DNA of 64,000 bases, taken from NCBI GenBank assembly GCA_002099365.1, contig MSED01000009.1, positions 2,046,001-2,110,000 of the forward strand, read 5' to 3'. The translations under genes were made by a program, and so were the position numbers. This document shows positions 1-10,790 of this stretch, one piece after another (the first letter of the stretch is position 1; each line of letters opens with the position of its first letter). This DNA comes from Phialophora verrucosa (taxonomy: Eukaryota; Ascomycota; Eurotiomycetes; Chaetothyriales; Herpotrichiellaceae). Below the pieces are notes generated by a model. The model ran no database searches. It saw nothing but the letters and a program-made list of their open reading frames with translations, and was not told the origin of the DNA.

Positions 1-181
1 AAACCACCGTAATGAGATCGTTGTCCTGAAGGGCGGGGTAGGGTCCTTTCCTCCTTGGTGATGGCATGGATCGCTTTGAGCAACTGAAGCACACGCGACG
101 TCAGGCCATACATAGGGCCTTGCAAAATTTCCAACGACCACCTGCAGGACCTGCTGGAATTGCTTAGCCGTGAAGTATCCT
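1..181 (-). pseudogene. HET-domain gene fragment, decayed or cut by the window edge
   Basis: Read on the minus strand, this stretch encodes FTAKQFQQVLQVVVGNF and then YVWPDVAC. This is the same segment as FTATQFHQVLQVVVENS and FVWLDVAC of the intact HET gene at 30085-32065. On DNA, bases 121-176 match about 31626-31681 at roughly 86 percent by eye. The conserved Leu of the WLDVAC motif is Pro here, about seven residues before it are missing, and the sequence after DVAC no longer resembles a HET protein in one frame. No start or upstream HET block (SYTWG) is seen in the adjacent 1.7 kb. I read it as a relic of a paralogue. It could instead be the 5' end of a diverged gene continuing left of base 1, which cannot be judged here. 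Confidence 0.65.
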
Positions 182-1945
182 AATTGACCCAATCCCAGCC
201 AAGGAACAATACAGTACGTGTCTGCTGCGCACAGCATAATCAAACACAAGACCCCCGGGACAGGTAAGGGTAATTAACGAGCGGTGATGACGAGTCGAGA
301 GAGACACGCAACGGGAAGAGGCGGAACAGTCATCAGAGCCCACAGGCTCAAACCAAATCACGGGTCACTGCGAGTCCCTCACACCAGTATTCTGCTAGTA
401 GGGGAGGTTCGCTGTGTAAGTGGTTGAGAGAGGGGGTGTGTGTGGACAGTGTAAGATCTTAGAATCTCACGCCCAGCAAAACGACGAGATATGGTATTAA
501 CTACAGGGACGCCGATAGGTTCGGTCAGCACACGCACATGAGCACACACCAGCGCCTGCACGGTTTTGACGGTTCACATCCGATCTGCGAGCAGTTGCGA
601 GGCAATGCGAGAGGCGTTCGAGCGATAAGCCTTACCATCCATACACACAGAACGGGCGAGGGACACGGGATACCCACCCGCACATACACACATACACATT
701 ACACATACATGTTGACCGAGCGGCCTGAATGGGGGTTTGATTCCACTCTGATTTCGATTCTGATGGGATGCGGGTTCTGAGTGAGTCCTTCTTTCCTCTT
801 TAACGATTCGCAAGAGAGGGACGGACACAGGAACAACGAGGACAAGTCGTGCGGGTTTCGGCATCTGAAGGCGCACTCACACTCACGCTCACACCCACAC
901 TCACTGTCTCGAAGGTTGCGCGGGCCAGAGTCAGACTTGGAGTGAGCAAGGATCCTAGATTCGTAGCCAAGGAAGCTGTTCGCGAGCTTCGAGCTGCGTT
1001 TCCGTCGAATGAGTCCAGAATCTAGATTCCACGCCAGAACTACTTGTCCGTCATAACGACCGAGTGGCAGTAACTCGATCGACTTTGCGAACGCGAGAGA
1101 GAAGGGTGAACGGACGGACAGCGACAATCGATCCAGTGGTCCGCAAGACGAAACACCCGGGCCTGACACAAATCCCTTCCCACACTCAGGAACCCAATTT
1201 CTCGTCCGTCAGTGGGTTATCAATCAAGGATTCATTCGACGACTCCCGGGCGTCCGGATCTCGATCCCCGGCGCAACGAAACCTCCCGAAGAGCATCCAT
1301 ATCAAAGGAAGGAGCTCACCTTTCCGCTCCCTGTATCAGCCGCCTGCCACGATCTATCCCACGCAACGATGAAACGGACCATACGAGCAGTCCACGTTGA
1401 GAGGTCTGAACGGCAGGCTGCCGACATGTTCGTAATATCGCCAGTGGATCAAGCACATGTCTCGGTCCGGATCACGTACAGCCCGGACGTTGCGTGCAGA
1501 GAGGAGGGTGGTAGAACACCATTGTGCCGGCTCGAGCAAGGGCGGGTAAGGAGGTCGAAGGAGTTCTGGTCTGCGGCACAGTCGGCTGTTGAGGGGTTTA
1601 AGAGGTGGATAGTCGCGTCTTCGGGTGATGGGGGCGTCGGGTGTGCTGTCACCGGTGATTGTATCGTCTCTGAGGACTGAAATGGTCGGCCGTGGTGGAA
1701 AGGCAGTGCCATAAAGGACGCGAAACCCCGGTATAATTACACGAAGAGGGACATTAGAGTATCCAGCTCAAGGATAGCTGCGCGCACTCAGCACGGGGAG
1801 AGCGGCAGCAAGATGTATATGGATGGCAAGCTCAGAATTCCCTGGGAATACTTTTAACCCTTGCCCGTAATGCTAATAACATACGAAAAAGATTCAATTT
1901 CACCTTTGATGGCGGGCAGTAGCAGCAGTAGTTGGCACCTTTTGC
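182..1945. other. Gene-poor interval
   Basis: No open frame here has a recognisable domain or a convincing exon structure. The longest frames (699-1169 minus, 1369-1680 plus) are low-similarity and overlap each other on both strands. A short CA-rich patch (cacatacacacatacac) lies near 680-710 and CACACT-type repeats near 870-905. The right end should carry the 3' UTR of the M13 protease. Confidence 0.5.
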
Positions 1946-4573
1946 TCACCACAACTCACAGACCGGCTTCTTCTCCTTACATTGGAAACTCTCCCTAAAA
2001 TCCCTCGAGTTGGCCATGGTTCCCAAGATCCTCGCAAACTTGGGCGCGTGTGGGTCCAGGTAGATCCTCTGGATAGCCGTCTCCTTCCGGGTCTTCCCAC
2101 ACCACCAATTGGCATAGTTGACAAAGAAGAGCTGCTCCTGTGAGAAGAAGTCCAACCCGGGAAGGTCTTGGTTGGGCTTCTCTGCCGCCCGTCTTTGCCA
2201 TGCTTTGAACGCAGCAGCGAGTCCACCGGCGTCGGCAATGTTCTCGCCCAGTGTCAGTCGCCCATTGACGTGCAGAGGTTTACCATCCGGGCCCTCGACT
2301 GTAAAATTGGCGTACTGCTCGACGAAGCACTCGGCTCGTGTCTTGAAATTCTCCACCGTCTTTTCGGTCCACCAGTCCGTGAAGTTGCCATTCTGATCGT
2401 AGTGCCGGCCTGTGGAGTCGAACGCATGGGAGAGCTCGTGGCCGGAGACAGAGCCGAAGGCACCGTAGGACAGGTATTGAGGCACGTTTACGTCGAAGAC
2501 CGGGAACTGCATGATTCCTGCTGGGAAGACAATTTCGTTGCCCGGTGGATTGTAGTACGCATTGACCGTGGGTACGGTCATATCCCATTGATCCCGGTCA
2601 ACAGGCTTGCCGAGAGCAGCCCATTCCTCCTTGACCTCGTTTTGAACGAGCGACACTGCGTTTTCGAAATACGTTGTTGAGTTGATGTTGACTGAAGCGT
2701 AATGCTTCTTCAACTTCTCAGGGTCAAGGATGTTGGGGCTCTGCCACGGTAAATATCAGCTTAAGTCCACCGGTACGTAAGGGTCTCGGGACTGGTATAC
2801 CTTGTCAGGGTATCCAATCTTCTGGACGATGTTGTGGACCTTTGAGATTGCCAGGTCGATGACCTCTTTCTCCATCCACTCAGTGACCTTGAGCTTTTCG
2901 ACGAACTGATCCTTGATATCGGTCACGATCTGATCACCAAATGCCTTTGCCTCGGCCGAGAAGGCTTTTTCGACGAAGAAGCGGCTCAGAATCCAGCCGA
3001 GTCCAGAGTCAACGTCACGGACACATTTCCTCCAACGTTCTGGCTTCGTGTCTGGGTCCTGGGAGACGTCAGCATTTGGGGCCAATGTCGAAACCGCAAA
3101 CGTACCTGGCCTGATAATTCGTTTTGAAACCGTTCGATAGGGACAACTGCATCCGCCTCAATGAAACTGTAATATGACTGGATGGTCTTCCATAGGAAAT
3201 ATGCGTGCAACGTCTCTTTCGATGTGGCGGACACCAGCTTGCTGAAGTCTTTGAGGTACTGTGGCGCCATGACAATGATGCGATTGGGCGTGTAACCCGA
3301 CGGCACAAGCTCGTGAAGGACTTTTGAGAGCTTCAGCTCTGGTGCTAGAGCCTCCGCATCCTTCAGTGACATGGGGTTGTAGTATTTCTGCAAATGTCAG
3401 AGACGTGAGACTCAGCAGGCTGTATCCAACTCACAGTGACATCGTCACGATCTTCTGCATCCGGGGTGGCTGCTGCAACCTTCTTCTCGAACGCCACCAG
3501 TGCACGAGGATCGACGTGTTGTAGGGCTCCGTGGTGCGACCGGAGGGAAGAAAAGACCTCTGAAATGGTGTCTTCGTACTTCTGTAGGATTTTCTCGTCC
3601 TCGTACAGCTCTTTGGCAGGTAAGCCAACGCTCCATGGAGCCGAGACGGATACAACTACGGTGTCGGGATCCTTGTCATCTGCACCGGTGCCAGCAGAGA
3701 TCAAGCTGGACTGTCCGGTCTTGAGCGCGTGTAATACTGCGGAAGAGAGGTCGCCCGAAGAGAAATGCTTCGACGTCTCGTTGAGAATTTCGAGCAGGGG
3801 AGCAACACCGAGCTTTTTGATTATATCCTCGTTCAAACAAGCGTCGTAAGCTGCTTTGAGCTTATCGAAGTTGTCCTTGTCAGCAGAACTGCCGGCACTA
3901 TCCAGGCGACGAGGCGAGAAATAAGAATGCTGAAGTGTGGGTTAGCATCGACGCTCTGCAGCAAACACCTGCTGACGAACATACCGCCGAGTCGCCTGGA
4001 TACGGAGCTTCGAGGATGTGGCGTAACAGGGTCTGGGAGTTCTCGGACATGATGGTGCCTGTGAAGGCATCACCCTGGTCTGGACGAAGATCATGGCGGT
4101 CCCGCCAGCCTCCACAAACCAGCTCCTCGAAGTTGGTACACGGGTCGATGTTCTTGTAGTCCGGGTGGAGGTTGTACAGCAGCTCCGAAGAAGCGTGGAC
4201 GCATGCAGGAGTCAGACAGATGTTGGCTTCGTTGGGGTTCAGTTCTTCGCCGTAACCTTCCAAACGTTAGGCCCTGCACAGAATCATCTGGCTCGAAGAG
4301 CGGCATACCTCGAAAACGGCCATCCTCATGGTGTGCCAGGCTTTCTCTCCATTCAACAAACGGTGGAATATCCCACATAAACCAGCAGAGTAAACCCAAT
4401 GCGATAGTGAAAGGGATGACGCGGAGAGGCCAAGGAACATGTTCTTCACGCCGTCGCTCCTCGCAGCACCGGCAGCAAGCCCCTACAGCAGGTGGACTGT
4501 TTTCTTCATCTCGGAGCAGCGGAGTGGTTTCTTTTTGGTGACGGCAATGCTCATAGGGCGGAGGAGATGCCAT
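1946..4573 (-). CDS. M13 family zinc metalloprotease (neprilysin/ECE-like), type II membrane protein
   Basis: Six exons: 4573-4309, 4256-3985, 3929-3435, 3387-3106, 3058-2801 and 2740-1946. All five introns are 47-60 bp GT-AG; the first has a CTAAC branch site. The product is 788 aa, usual for the family. A short cytoplasmic tail (residues 1-48) precedes one membrane segment (about 49-68), so the catalytic part should face the secretory lumen or outside. The peptidase signature is HELSHAFD (zinc ligands His625 and His629, catalytic Glu626), with the third ligand in GENIAD (Glu690, Asp694). The protein ends in the C-terminal CELW (CxxW) typical of M13. The family cleaves peptides of up to about 40-50 residues on the amino side of hydrophobic residues; the fungal substrate is unknown. 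The ATG at 4573 is the first Met before the tail. Confidence 0.93.
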
Positions 4574-5337
4574 AGTCACTCGCTGCAAAAGAGATGATTG
4601 CTTACAGAGGTTGATGAAGAGAGAGGCAAGGTCAAAAGAAGCACGTATGACAATGAAGCCTGTTGCTGTTGCTGTCCAACGCCTGCGCCACATTAAGCTT
4701 AGCCCGATCGTCACTGCAGGCACAGCTTTAGTTAAGCCTGCACCGCCTGACCTCTCGGCGCGGGGAAGCCTAGGCTTGTCCCGGCACGCCTGGGCATGAA
4801 CATCGACAGCACGTGCACTCGTCTAGTTATGTACAGTGTCACAATGTCTCCCAGTATCGTGCAGAATCATCGCATCATCATCTCTCAATGCTTAAAGTCC
4901 GGAACTGGAATTTGGCCGAGTGTCCCTGTATCCAACGCACGCGGCAGATATCAGCTAGGCAAAGCACTCAGCTCGCTCCCGATCACAACAATAAAACATG
5001 ATGTCAGTCGTGAGGCACAGGCCTTCTGCGATCGGAACAAAGGGCTTGAGTCCGTGCGAATAAACGGGACACTTGTTTTGTCGGAGGATCGGATGATGGA
5101 AGGTCGGATGGTCAAGTTGAGCGCCTACACTCCTTTGAACTGCTGGCACTTTGAGAAGGGATACATATAACAACAAACGTTCCCTGCTTGGAAAATGGCG
5201 CCCATTAACATATTGCATTTGAACGCAGCCCGTGACACAAGACTCAGGCGAAAACCACTCACGCCAGACATCGTACCTCGAGCCAAGCCAATAACACCGT
5301 GATTAGCTGACCTGCGGTCTCCCTCCTCGCATCGCAC
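4574..5337. promoter_or_regulatory. Divergent intergenic region between the M13 protease and the dehydrogenase
   Basis: Both flanking genes start here and read outward, so it must hold both promoters. An open frame on the plus strand (4796-5170) shows no domain and is probably chance. No specific binding site could be named with confidence. Confidence 0.5.
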
Positions 5338-6453
5338 ATGGCACCCTCCAATCGAGCGGCTTACTTGGTTTCCGCCAAACAGTCACCTCTGGAAGTCAAA
5401 CCCGCGGCGTACACACAACCAGGTCCCGGCCAGATCACGATCAAAAACCTTGCTGTCGCTACAAACCCACTGGACTTCATTAAGCAGACCGTCGGCGACC
5501 TGCTGTACGACTGGGTGAAATATCCGATCATTCTGGGAAGCGATGTTGCTGGAGAAGTGGTCGAGGTCGGCAAGGACGTCACAAGGTTCAAGGTTGGCGA
5601 TCGTGTGGTCGGCCACTCCATCGGCCTGGCCAAGAAGCATAACTCCCCGGCTCTGTGTGGGTTTCAGAAGTATGTCAACCTGTTGGCGCACATGTCGTCG
5701 CCTATCCCCAACAGCCTATCGTACGAGAACGCGGCGGTGATTCCTCTGGGGCTATCGACCGCCGCTTGCGCGCTCTTCCAAACCGATCAGCTCGCGTTGC
5801 AATTTCCCTCGTCCCCGGCGGCAAAGTCGACGGGCAAAACGGTCCTCGTCTGGGGAGGTTCGACCAGTGTGGGAGCCAACGCAATCCAGCTTGCCACTGC
5901 AGCTGGATACGACGTCATCACTACATGTTCACCACGCAATTTCGACTTGGTCAAGCGACTCGGCGCGGTTGCAGCGTTCGACTACCACAGCGCGACCGTG
6001 GTGCAGGACATCAAGAAGGCATTTCGGGCCCGAACCATTGCCGGGGCAATCTCGATCGGGCAGGGCGCAGCGGAAGCGTGCCTCAACATCCTCGGGTCGT
6101 GCAAGGGCGACAGGGTCCTCTCCATGGCCACCTATCCGCTAGATCCCATGAACCTGCCCAAACGGTTCGTCATGCCGACCATTGCATATACCTACCTTTC
6201 CGGTATGGCATCCCTATGGATCAAGGCGAAGAGGTACGGCGTCCGAAGCCAGTTCATATTCGGAGATACTCTCGTCGACAACGAGGTCGGGCCTTCGATA
6301 TACGAGCGGTTCCTCCCACAGGCATTGGCCGACGGGTCCTTTGTTGCTGCTCCGGAACCCGAAATCGTGGGCCATGGTCTGGAAAAGATCCAGCACGCCC
6401 TGGATGTGCACATGAAGGGTGTCAGCGCGAAGAAGCTTGTTGTCACGTTATGA
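5338..6453 (+). CDS. Medium-chain dehydrogenase/reductase, zinc-independent enoyl-reductase (ToxD-like) type
   Basis: Single-exon gene, 371 aa. An N-terminal GroES-like catalytic domain (about residues 10-140, with VATNPLDFIKQ and ILGSDVAGEVVEVG) is followed by a Rossmann NAD(P)H-binding domain with the WGGSTSVGANAIQLA loop near residue 170. The structural zinc cysteines of true alcohol dehydrogenases are absent, which places it with zinc-independent quinone and trans-enoyl reductases of the kind often annotated ToxD-like in fungi. Such proteins reduce activated double bonds with NADPH; the substrate is not predictable. No polyketide synthase lies nearby, so a trans-acting role in a cluster is not supported. 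The ATG at 5338 gives the usual family N-terminus. Confidence 0.88.
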   Translation: MAPSNRAAYLVSAKQSPLEVKPAAYTQPGPGQITIKNLAVATNPLDFIKQTVGDLLYDWVKYPIILGSDVAGEVVEVGKDVTRFKVGDRVVGHSIGLAKKHNSPALCGFQKYVNLLAHMSSPIPNSLSYENAAVIPLGLSTAACALFQTDQLALQFPSSPAAKSTGKTVLVWGGSTSVGANAIQLATAAGYDVITTCSPRNFDLVKRLGAVAAFDYHSATVVQDIKKAFRARTIAGAISIGQGAAEACLNILGSCKGDRVLSMATYPLDPMNLPKRFVMPTIAYTYLSGMASLWIKAKRYGVRSQFIFGDTLVDNEVGPSIYERFLPQALADGSFVAAPEPEIVGHGLEKIQHALDVHMKGVSAKKLVVTL

Positions 6454-6857
6454 CGACAGCAGCGCATGGACGTCGTGTGGAGGCGCGTGATTCTCAATGC
6501 TACAAGTGATTCTGCGGAGTGGTCGCCCAGAAGTCGTGTATGTAAAGTAATCCCTAGTCCTTCGTCTCTCATCCCAGAGTGGAACGCCTCCACGCCCGAG
6601 GAGGCATGGCGGCAATATGACAAGTTCGGTCCTTTCTAGGCCACACTAATGGCAAACATACGACTTATCCTTCCTCGAGCTTCCATTCCCGCTTCATCCC
6701 CATCCCACGAAGGGGTGAGATCAGCATGTAAGGAGCAAAGCTTACAAGCCCCGAGATGGACAGTACTGTTGCGTAGTTACACTACCGTAATGACCATCCA
6801 GCCTACAGTACTCCGTACGAGCAACTCCTCACCACCACCACCACCTCCTTCCTTTCT
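6454..6857. other. Tail-to-tail intergenic region
   Basis: The dehydrogenase (plus) and the deaminase (minus) end here, so it should hold two 3' UTRs and polyadenylation sites. No gene is seen. A short ACC-rich patch lies near 6832-6848. Confidence 0.5.
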
Positions 6858-8325
6858 TCACAGCTCGTCCTTCTTGGCATCCATCCCCACCTGCTCTCCC
6901 CCGGCCTTCACACAACCCCCGTGTCCTCCGGCGGCGCCGCCCTCCCTCACACACCCTCGCGGACACGCCGCCTCGGCCTCGTTCCCAAACTGCCAGGTGA
7001 ACAACCCCTCCGTCTCGTTCGCCAACACATCGCCCACGATCCGCGTCCGATGCGCCGACAACCTGCCCACGCTGCGGGCGAAGATCTCGGTCGACCGGAT
7101 CGCGATCTGAGGCCACCCGTGCGACTGGAGCGTCGGGATCGACGTCGAGAAGATGTATTCCTTGAAGCCGCCGTAGAGGATGGCGGAGGAGCACTAGTGG
7201 CGCGGCCGAGTTAGAGTCGAGTCGGGTTCAATGGGAATCAACGTTCAGTGCTTGGAAACCGTGAGAGATCCGCATTGAGTGGGAAAGGGGGAGGAGGTCG
7301 ATCAAACGGTACGAGCATATCCACAAGGACATTGGCCGGGGCGGGGGGTGAAGCTCTTACCATAGGACACGCCTCCGCCGTGGTATATAGACTCAGATCG
7401 CCTAGGGCCTTGAGCGCCTCCGGGCCTGTGAGTTTATATTTGCCCTCGGGATCGGTGAGGATTGCAGTGCAGTTGTTTATGGCGGCGACTTCGCCTATAC
7501 GTACGTCAGGGATTCGGGTGGTTAGTGGCGGTCTCGTCTGTCTGTCTATTCGTATGCTTTGCAAGTTTCTTCAGGTGTGGGATCGAGTGACGTGCCCGGT
7601 GGGCGAATGAATCAAGAACAAAGGGGGCTGAAGAAGATGGGAGAGTGGTAAGGTGTTCGAACGCCTGCGCTACAATGCCATGATCAAAGAATCCGCTCCC
7701 CGTCCTCTCCCCTTTCGTTGGACCTCTCGCTCGCAAGAGACAGGGGGAAGGACCAAGCACGAAGCGCATTTCAATTCCCATCTCATCCATCTCATCTGAT
7801 TTATCACCCAGCACTCGCCGACCACAAAGCCGACAATGAAATAATCCATGCAGTCACACAGACAGACAGACGGACAGACGAAAGACAAGTTCATAAAATA
7901 AAAAAGCACACCACTGACACAAACTCACCATGCAGCGTCGGATTGCCCCCCTTCACAATCGCATTCGCCCCAACACACACCTCGCTCCCCAGCTCGACTC
8001 CCAATTCCACATCCGCGACGCCGCCCCTCCCTGTCGCAACGGCGGAATGGTTGACAATCACGCATCCGAACGCCGCGAACGGACATGGCGACCCGTCGTT
8101 GAGGTCGGCCAGGGACCCCACCGCCCGGCGCATCCAGTGCTCGCGCGTCGAGAGGGGGATGGGGTCTGCGGAGTGGTCAGAGTCGCGATCGGGCCAGTGA
8201 GAGGGATCATCATCCCGGTTGTTTAGATGGTGGTTGGGGTCCTGGGCGTGGGCGTGGGCGTGGACTTGGGCCTGGGAGGAGAGGAGAAGGAGGGAAATGA
8301 ACAAGGAGGCACAGCTAACGGGCAT
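6858..8325 (-). CDS. Cytidine/deoxycytidylate deaminase-fold protein with signal peptide and C-terminal KDEL
   Basis: Three exons: 8325-7929, 7494-7361 and 7193-6858, giving 288 aa. The 434-bp and 167-bp introns are long for this window, but the frame is continuous across both junctions. The zinc-dependent deaminase core is complete: HGE (zinc ligand His132, proton-shuttling Glu134) and CPMC (Cys175, Cys178), the second site being assembled across intron 2. The protein begins with a hydrophobic stretch (MPVSCASLFISLLLLSS) that reads as a signal peptide, followed by a His/Ala and Asp-rich linker, and ends in KDEL, the ER-retrieval signal. An ER-lumen location is therefore inferred. Similar domains deaminate cytosine, guanine or tRNA adenosine; the substrate here is unknown. 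The C-terminal 60 residues are Gly/Cys-rich and not part of the core. Confidence 0.85.
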
Positions 8326-8620
8326 TATCAGGGCCGGGGGTGGTGCGGGTGGTGATATATCGACAACCGTTTTCGAGTACGAGTATCTCTGATTTGAGGA
8401 GGAAGGTCGTCGTCTACAATGCGAAGACCATAATCATAACTCCCCTGCCCGTATGATATGGCATGTTGCAAGATGATATGATATGCAGGGAAATGGACTT
8501 CTGCACAGCGCTCTTGTCCGCCACGACTCGGTTGCACACATGCACACGTACCGTATTATCTCACTCAGCCTTGCTCGATCGGACGCCATACTCGGTCTCC
8601 AGCTCCATCCCACGACATCG
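8326..8620. other. Intergenic region between two minus-strand genes
   Basis: This 295-bp spacer must hold the deaminase promoter and the 3' end of the DUF7923-type gene. Nothing else is recognised. Confidence 0.4.
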
Positions 8621-10190
8621 TCAGTCAATCTCCTCGGGACGTTCGATTGTCTCCATCACATGCCGAGGCTCCAATGCTGCAGGGTTCAGGGCAACCCGGA
8701 AGCCCACACCGCTCGACGCCCTCATCATTGCGGCATTCACATTCCACGCAGGCACCATATCCAACAGCTTCGGATGCACATTCGAGGTAGGACTTCCACC
8801 GCTCACAACAGGCGTGGACACACTTCTTTGCGCACGGGCCCTCTGTTTCTGCACCTTCGCCTTCTCTCTTGCGTGCTTGACCGCCACGTCCGGCGGCGGC
8901 GCCCGCTTGGCGAAAACACTGGGCCACTCGATCTCGCGGAGACAGAGTCGTTGGATCTCGAGAGCGACGTAGCCCGGTGAGACGAGGGCAATCTTCTGCC
9001 GCGCCGATGGATGATCACTGTATTGCTCGAGCATGCGGGCGAAGCCGTTGTCGAGACAGGCGGCGACGAACACGGCATGACAATTGGGCGTCGAGAGGAA
9101 GAGATGGAAGTTCTCTGCAGCGAAACGAAAACGGACAAGTCAGTAACTGTTCGAGACGTGTAGCCATTGGGGAAAGCGACAGCCTTGCCTCTGATTTTGT
9201 CGTCCGCCCTCTCCTTTCCCCTGCCTGCGTCGAAGAAGTCAAATAAAGGCAGCTTCTCGGTGAACTGGACCGCGAATTCCGCCAGACTGAGTAGTGCTGG
9301 CCCGCTCTTTCGGAAATTTGTCATCAGCCCTGGCCGGCTTGAAAAGTTACAGAACACACGGGTAATGATCTTGGCCGTCACTGGGATAGTCCCGTGCTGG
9401 CTCAGGATATACTTGGTCACTTCGTTCCGGATCCGCGTGGCGGCCATAGCACCTGGGCCCGAGCCATCGAGATTGTTGCACGCCGACGCTGCCCCCGAGG
9501 GGCAGTCATTGTAGGAAATGTCGGGAGCCCACTAGTTACTTGGTGTCAAAGACCCGTCGCATCTCCTCTTGCAACAGCACTTACATGGTACGCGTCGCCG
9601 TCCACCAGGACAACCACGAACGGTTGTGCAGGCAGAGGAGCATGGTTGTCGAGAGCGACTGTAGGACTCAAGGGAGGTTCAACACTCGTAGTACACTTAA
9701 GATACTCCAACTCCAGCTGCGTATCAATCAACTTCTCCTCCTGGGTTCGAGCATGCTTGGTGAGAGCCTTGAGTGACGCAGTCTCAGTGTTCAGCCGGGC
9801 TTGGAGCTGCGAGTTAGAGATAGTCTCCCTTCTCAAGCTGATTTGAAGATTCCTCTCTCGGTTTTGGAGTTCTTTGTTACGCTCGCTTTCTCTCATGAAC
9901 ATTTTATGGGCTTTGGAGCAGGCATCCCGCTCCACATCGAGTGCGCATTTGAGTCTGTGTATTTCGATGCGATACCTGTCGAATTCAAGGTTTGCTTGTT
10001 CACACATGTCGCGAGCCCTGTCCAGTTCGCATCGCAGTTCTTCCACCCTGTCGGCCAGAGTCTCGAAGTCGGTGTGCTCGACAGGCGTCTGCCCATGCTC
10101 CGAGGCATTCCCTGTACCTTCCGTTTCAGTGCTCTCCACGGCAATAGGCTTGCTTCGGAATGCCGAGATCCAAGAGGACAACAACATCAC
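8621..10190 (-). CDS. Coiled-coil protein with DUF7923-type (NYN/PIN-like) domain
   Basis: Three exons: 10190-9585, 9531-9189 and 9114-8621, 480 aa. Intron 1 (53 bp) is GT-AG. Intron 2 (9115-9188) uses a GC donor (AGAG|GCAAGG) and restores the frame exactly. Residues about 41-165 form a long charged coiled coil. From about 190 the protein carries FVVVLVDGDAYHW, then FFDAGRGKERADDKIRENF and CHAVFVAACLDNGFARML. This is the pattern of the domain found at the front of fungal proteins annotated as CCCH zinc-finger DNA binding proteins, and its spaced acidic residues resemble NYN/PIN nucleases. No CCCH finger is present in the C-terminal tail, so this member looks shortened compared with those relatives. 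RNA-linked or nuclease function is an inference. Confidence 0.8.
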
Positions 10191-10790
10191 GTGATGGCTG
10201 GAGAATTGTTTGAGTGGCGATGAAGAATTGGTGAATGTGGTGTCGCCGTGCTAGAGGGACCGCAGCCTCAAGGCAGGAGTGAGAGGGGAGTGATAGTAAG
10301 CACGTCATTCAAGTTGAAGAGACCCAAGAAAGATGAGCGAGAAGTAAATACCAAAGCAAGAGGGCATGAAGACAATGAGACGGAGGCGGACGGACCCCAA
10401 ACTCAAGCGGAAGGCCGTAAAACTGCTGGATGCTCTTGTCTCGGATAATTGAAACCACCACCATCATCATCACCACACCACACGGCAACTAGGACGACAA
10501 CAACGACGACGACCATCACCACCACAACCACGACGGAGCTCGGGTCCCGGTTCGGCTTCGCTCGGATTCTGTTCACGGCACATTCAAGGCACGTTTTACT
10601 GTCAAAACGAAGCATCTACCACGGTAATAAGACGATTGGGAGCAGATCAAATCAATGCATTTCGACTTTGCACTCTGCATGTCTGGCCACACGGAAAATT
10701 GCCATGGCCATCAGGCACGCGCGGCCCCCAAAGAAATGCCTGCGATGGCGGCGAGGTTACGAAACCTCATCTGAGCCCGTCACCCATCGC
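10191..10790. other. Intergenic region with trinucleotide-rich patch
   Basis: This holds the promoter of the DUF7923-type gene and the 3' end of NOT2. Bases about 10453-10540 are a degenerate CAC/CAT/GAC trinucleotide-rich stretch (catcatcatcacc, acgacaacaacgacgacgacc) that leaves frames open on both strands but shows no protein. Confidence 0.5.

Noticed and set aside
5655..6509. 284-codon frame inside the dehydrogenase
   Set aside because: It is an alternative-frame shadow of a well-supported gene.
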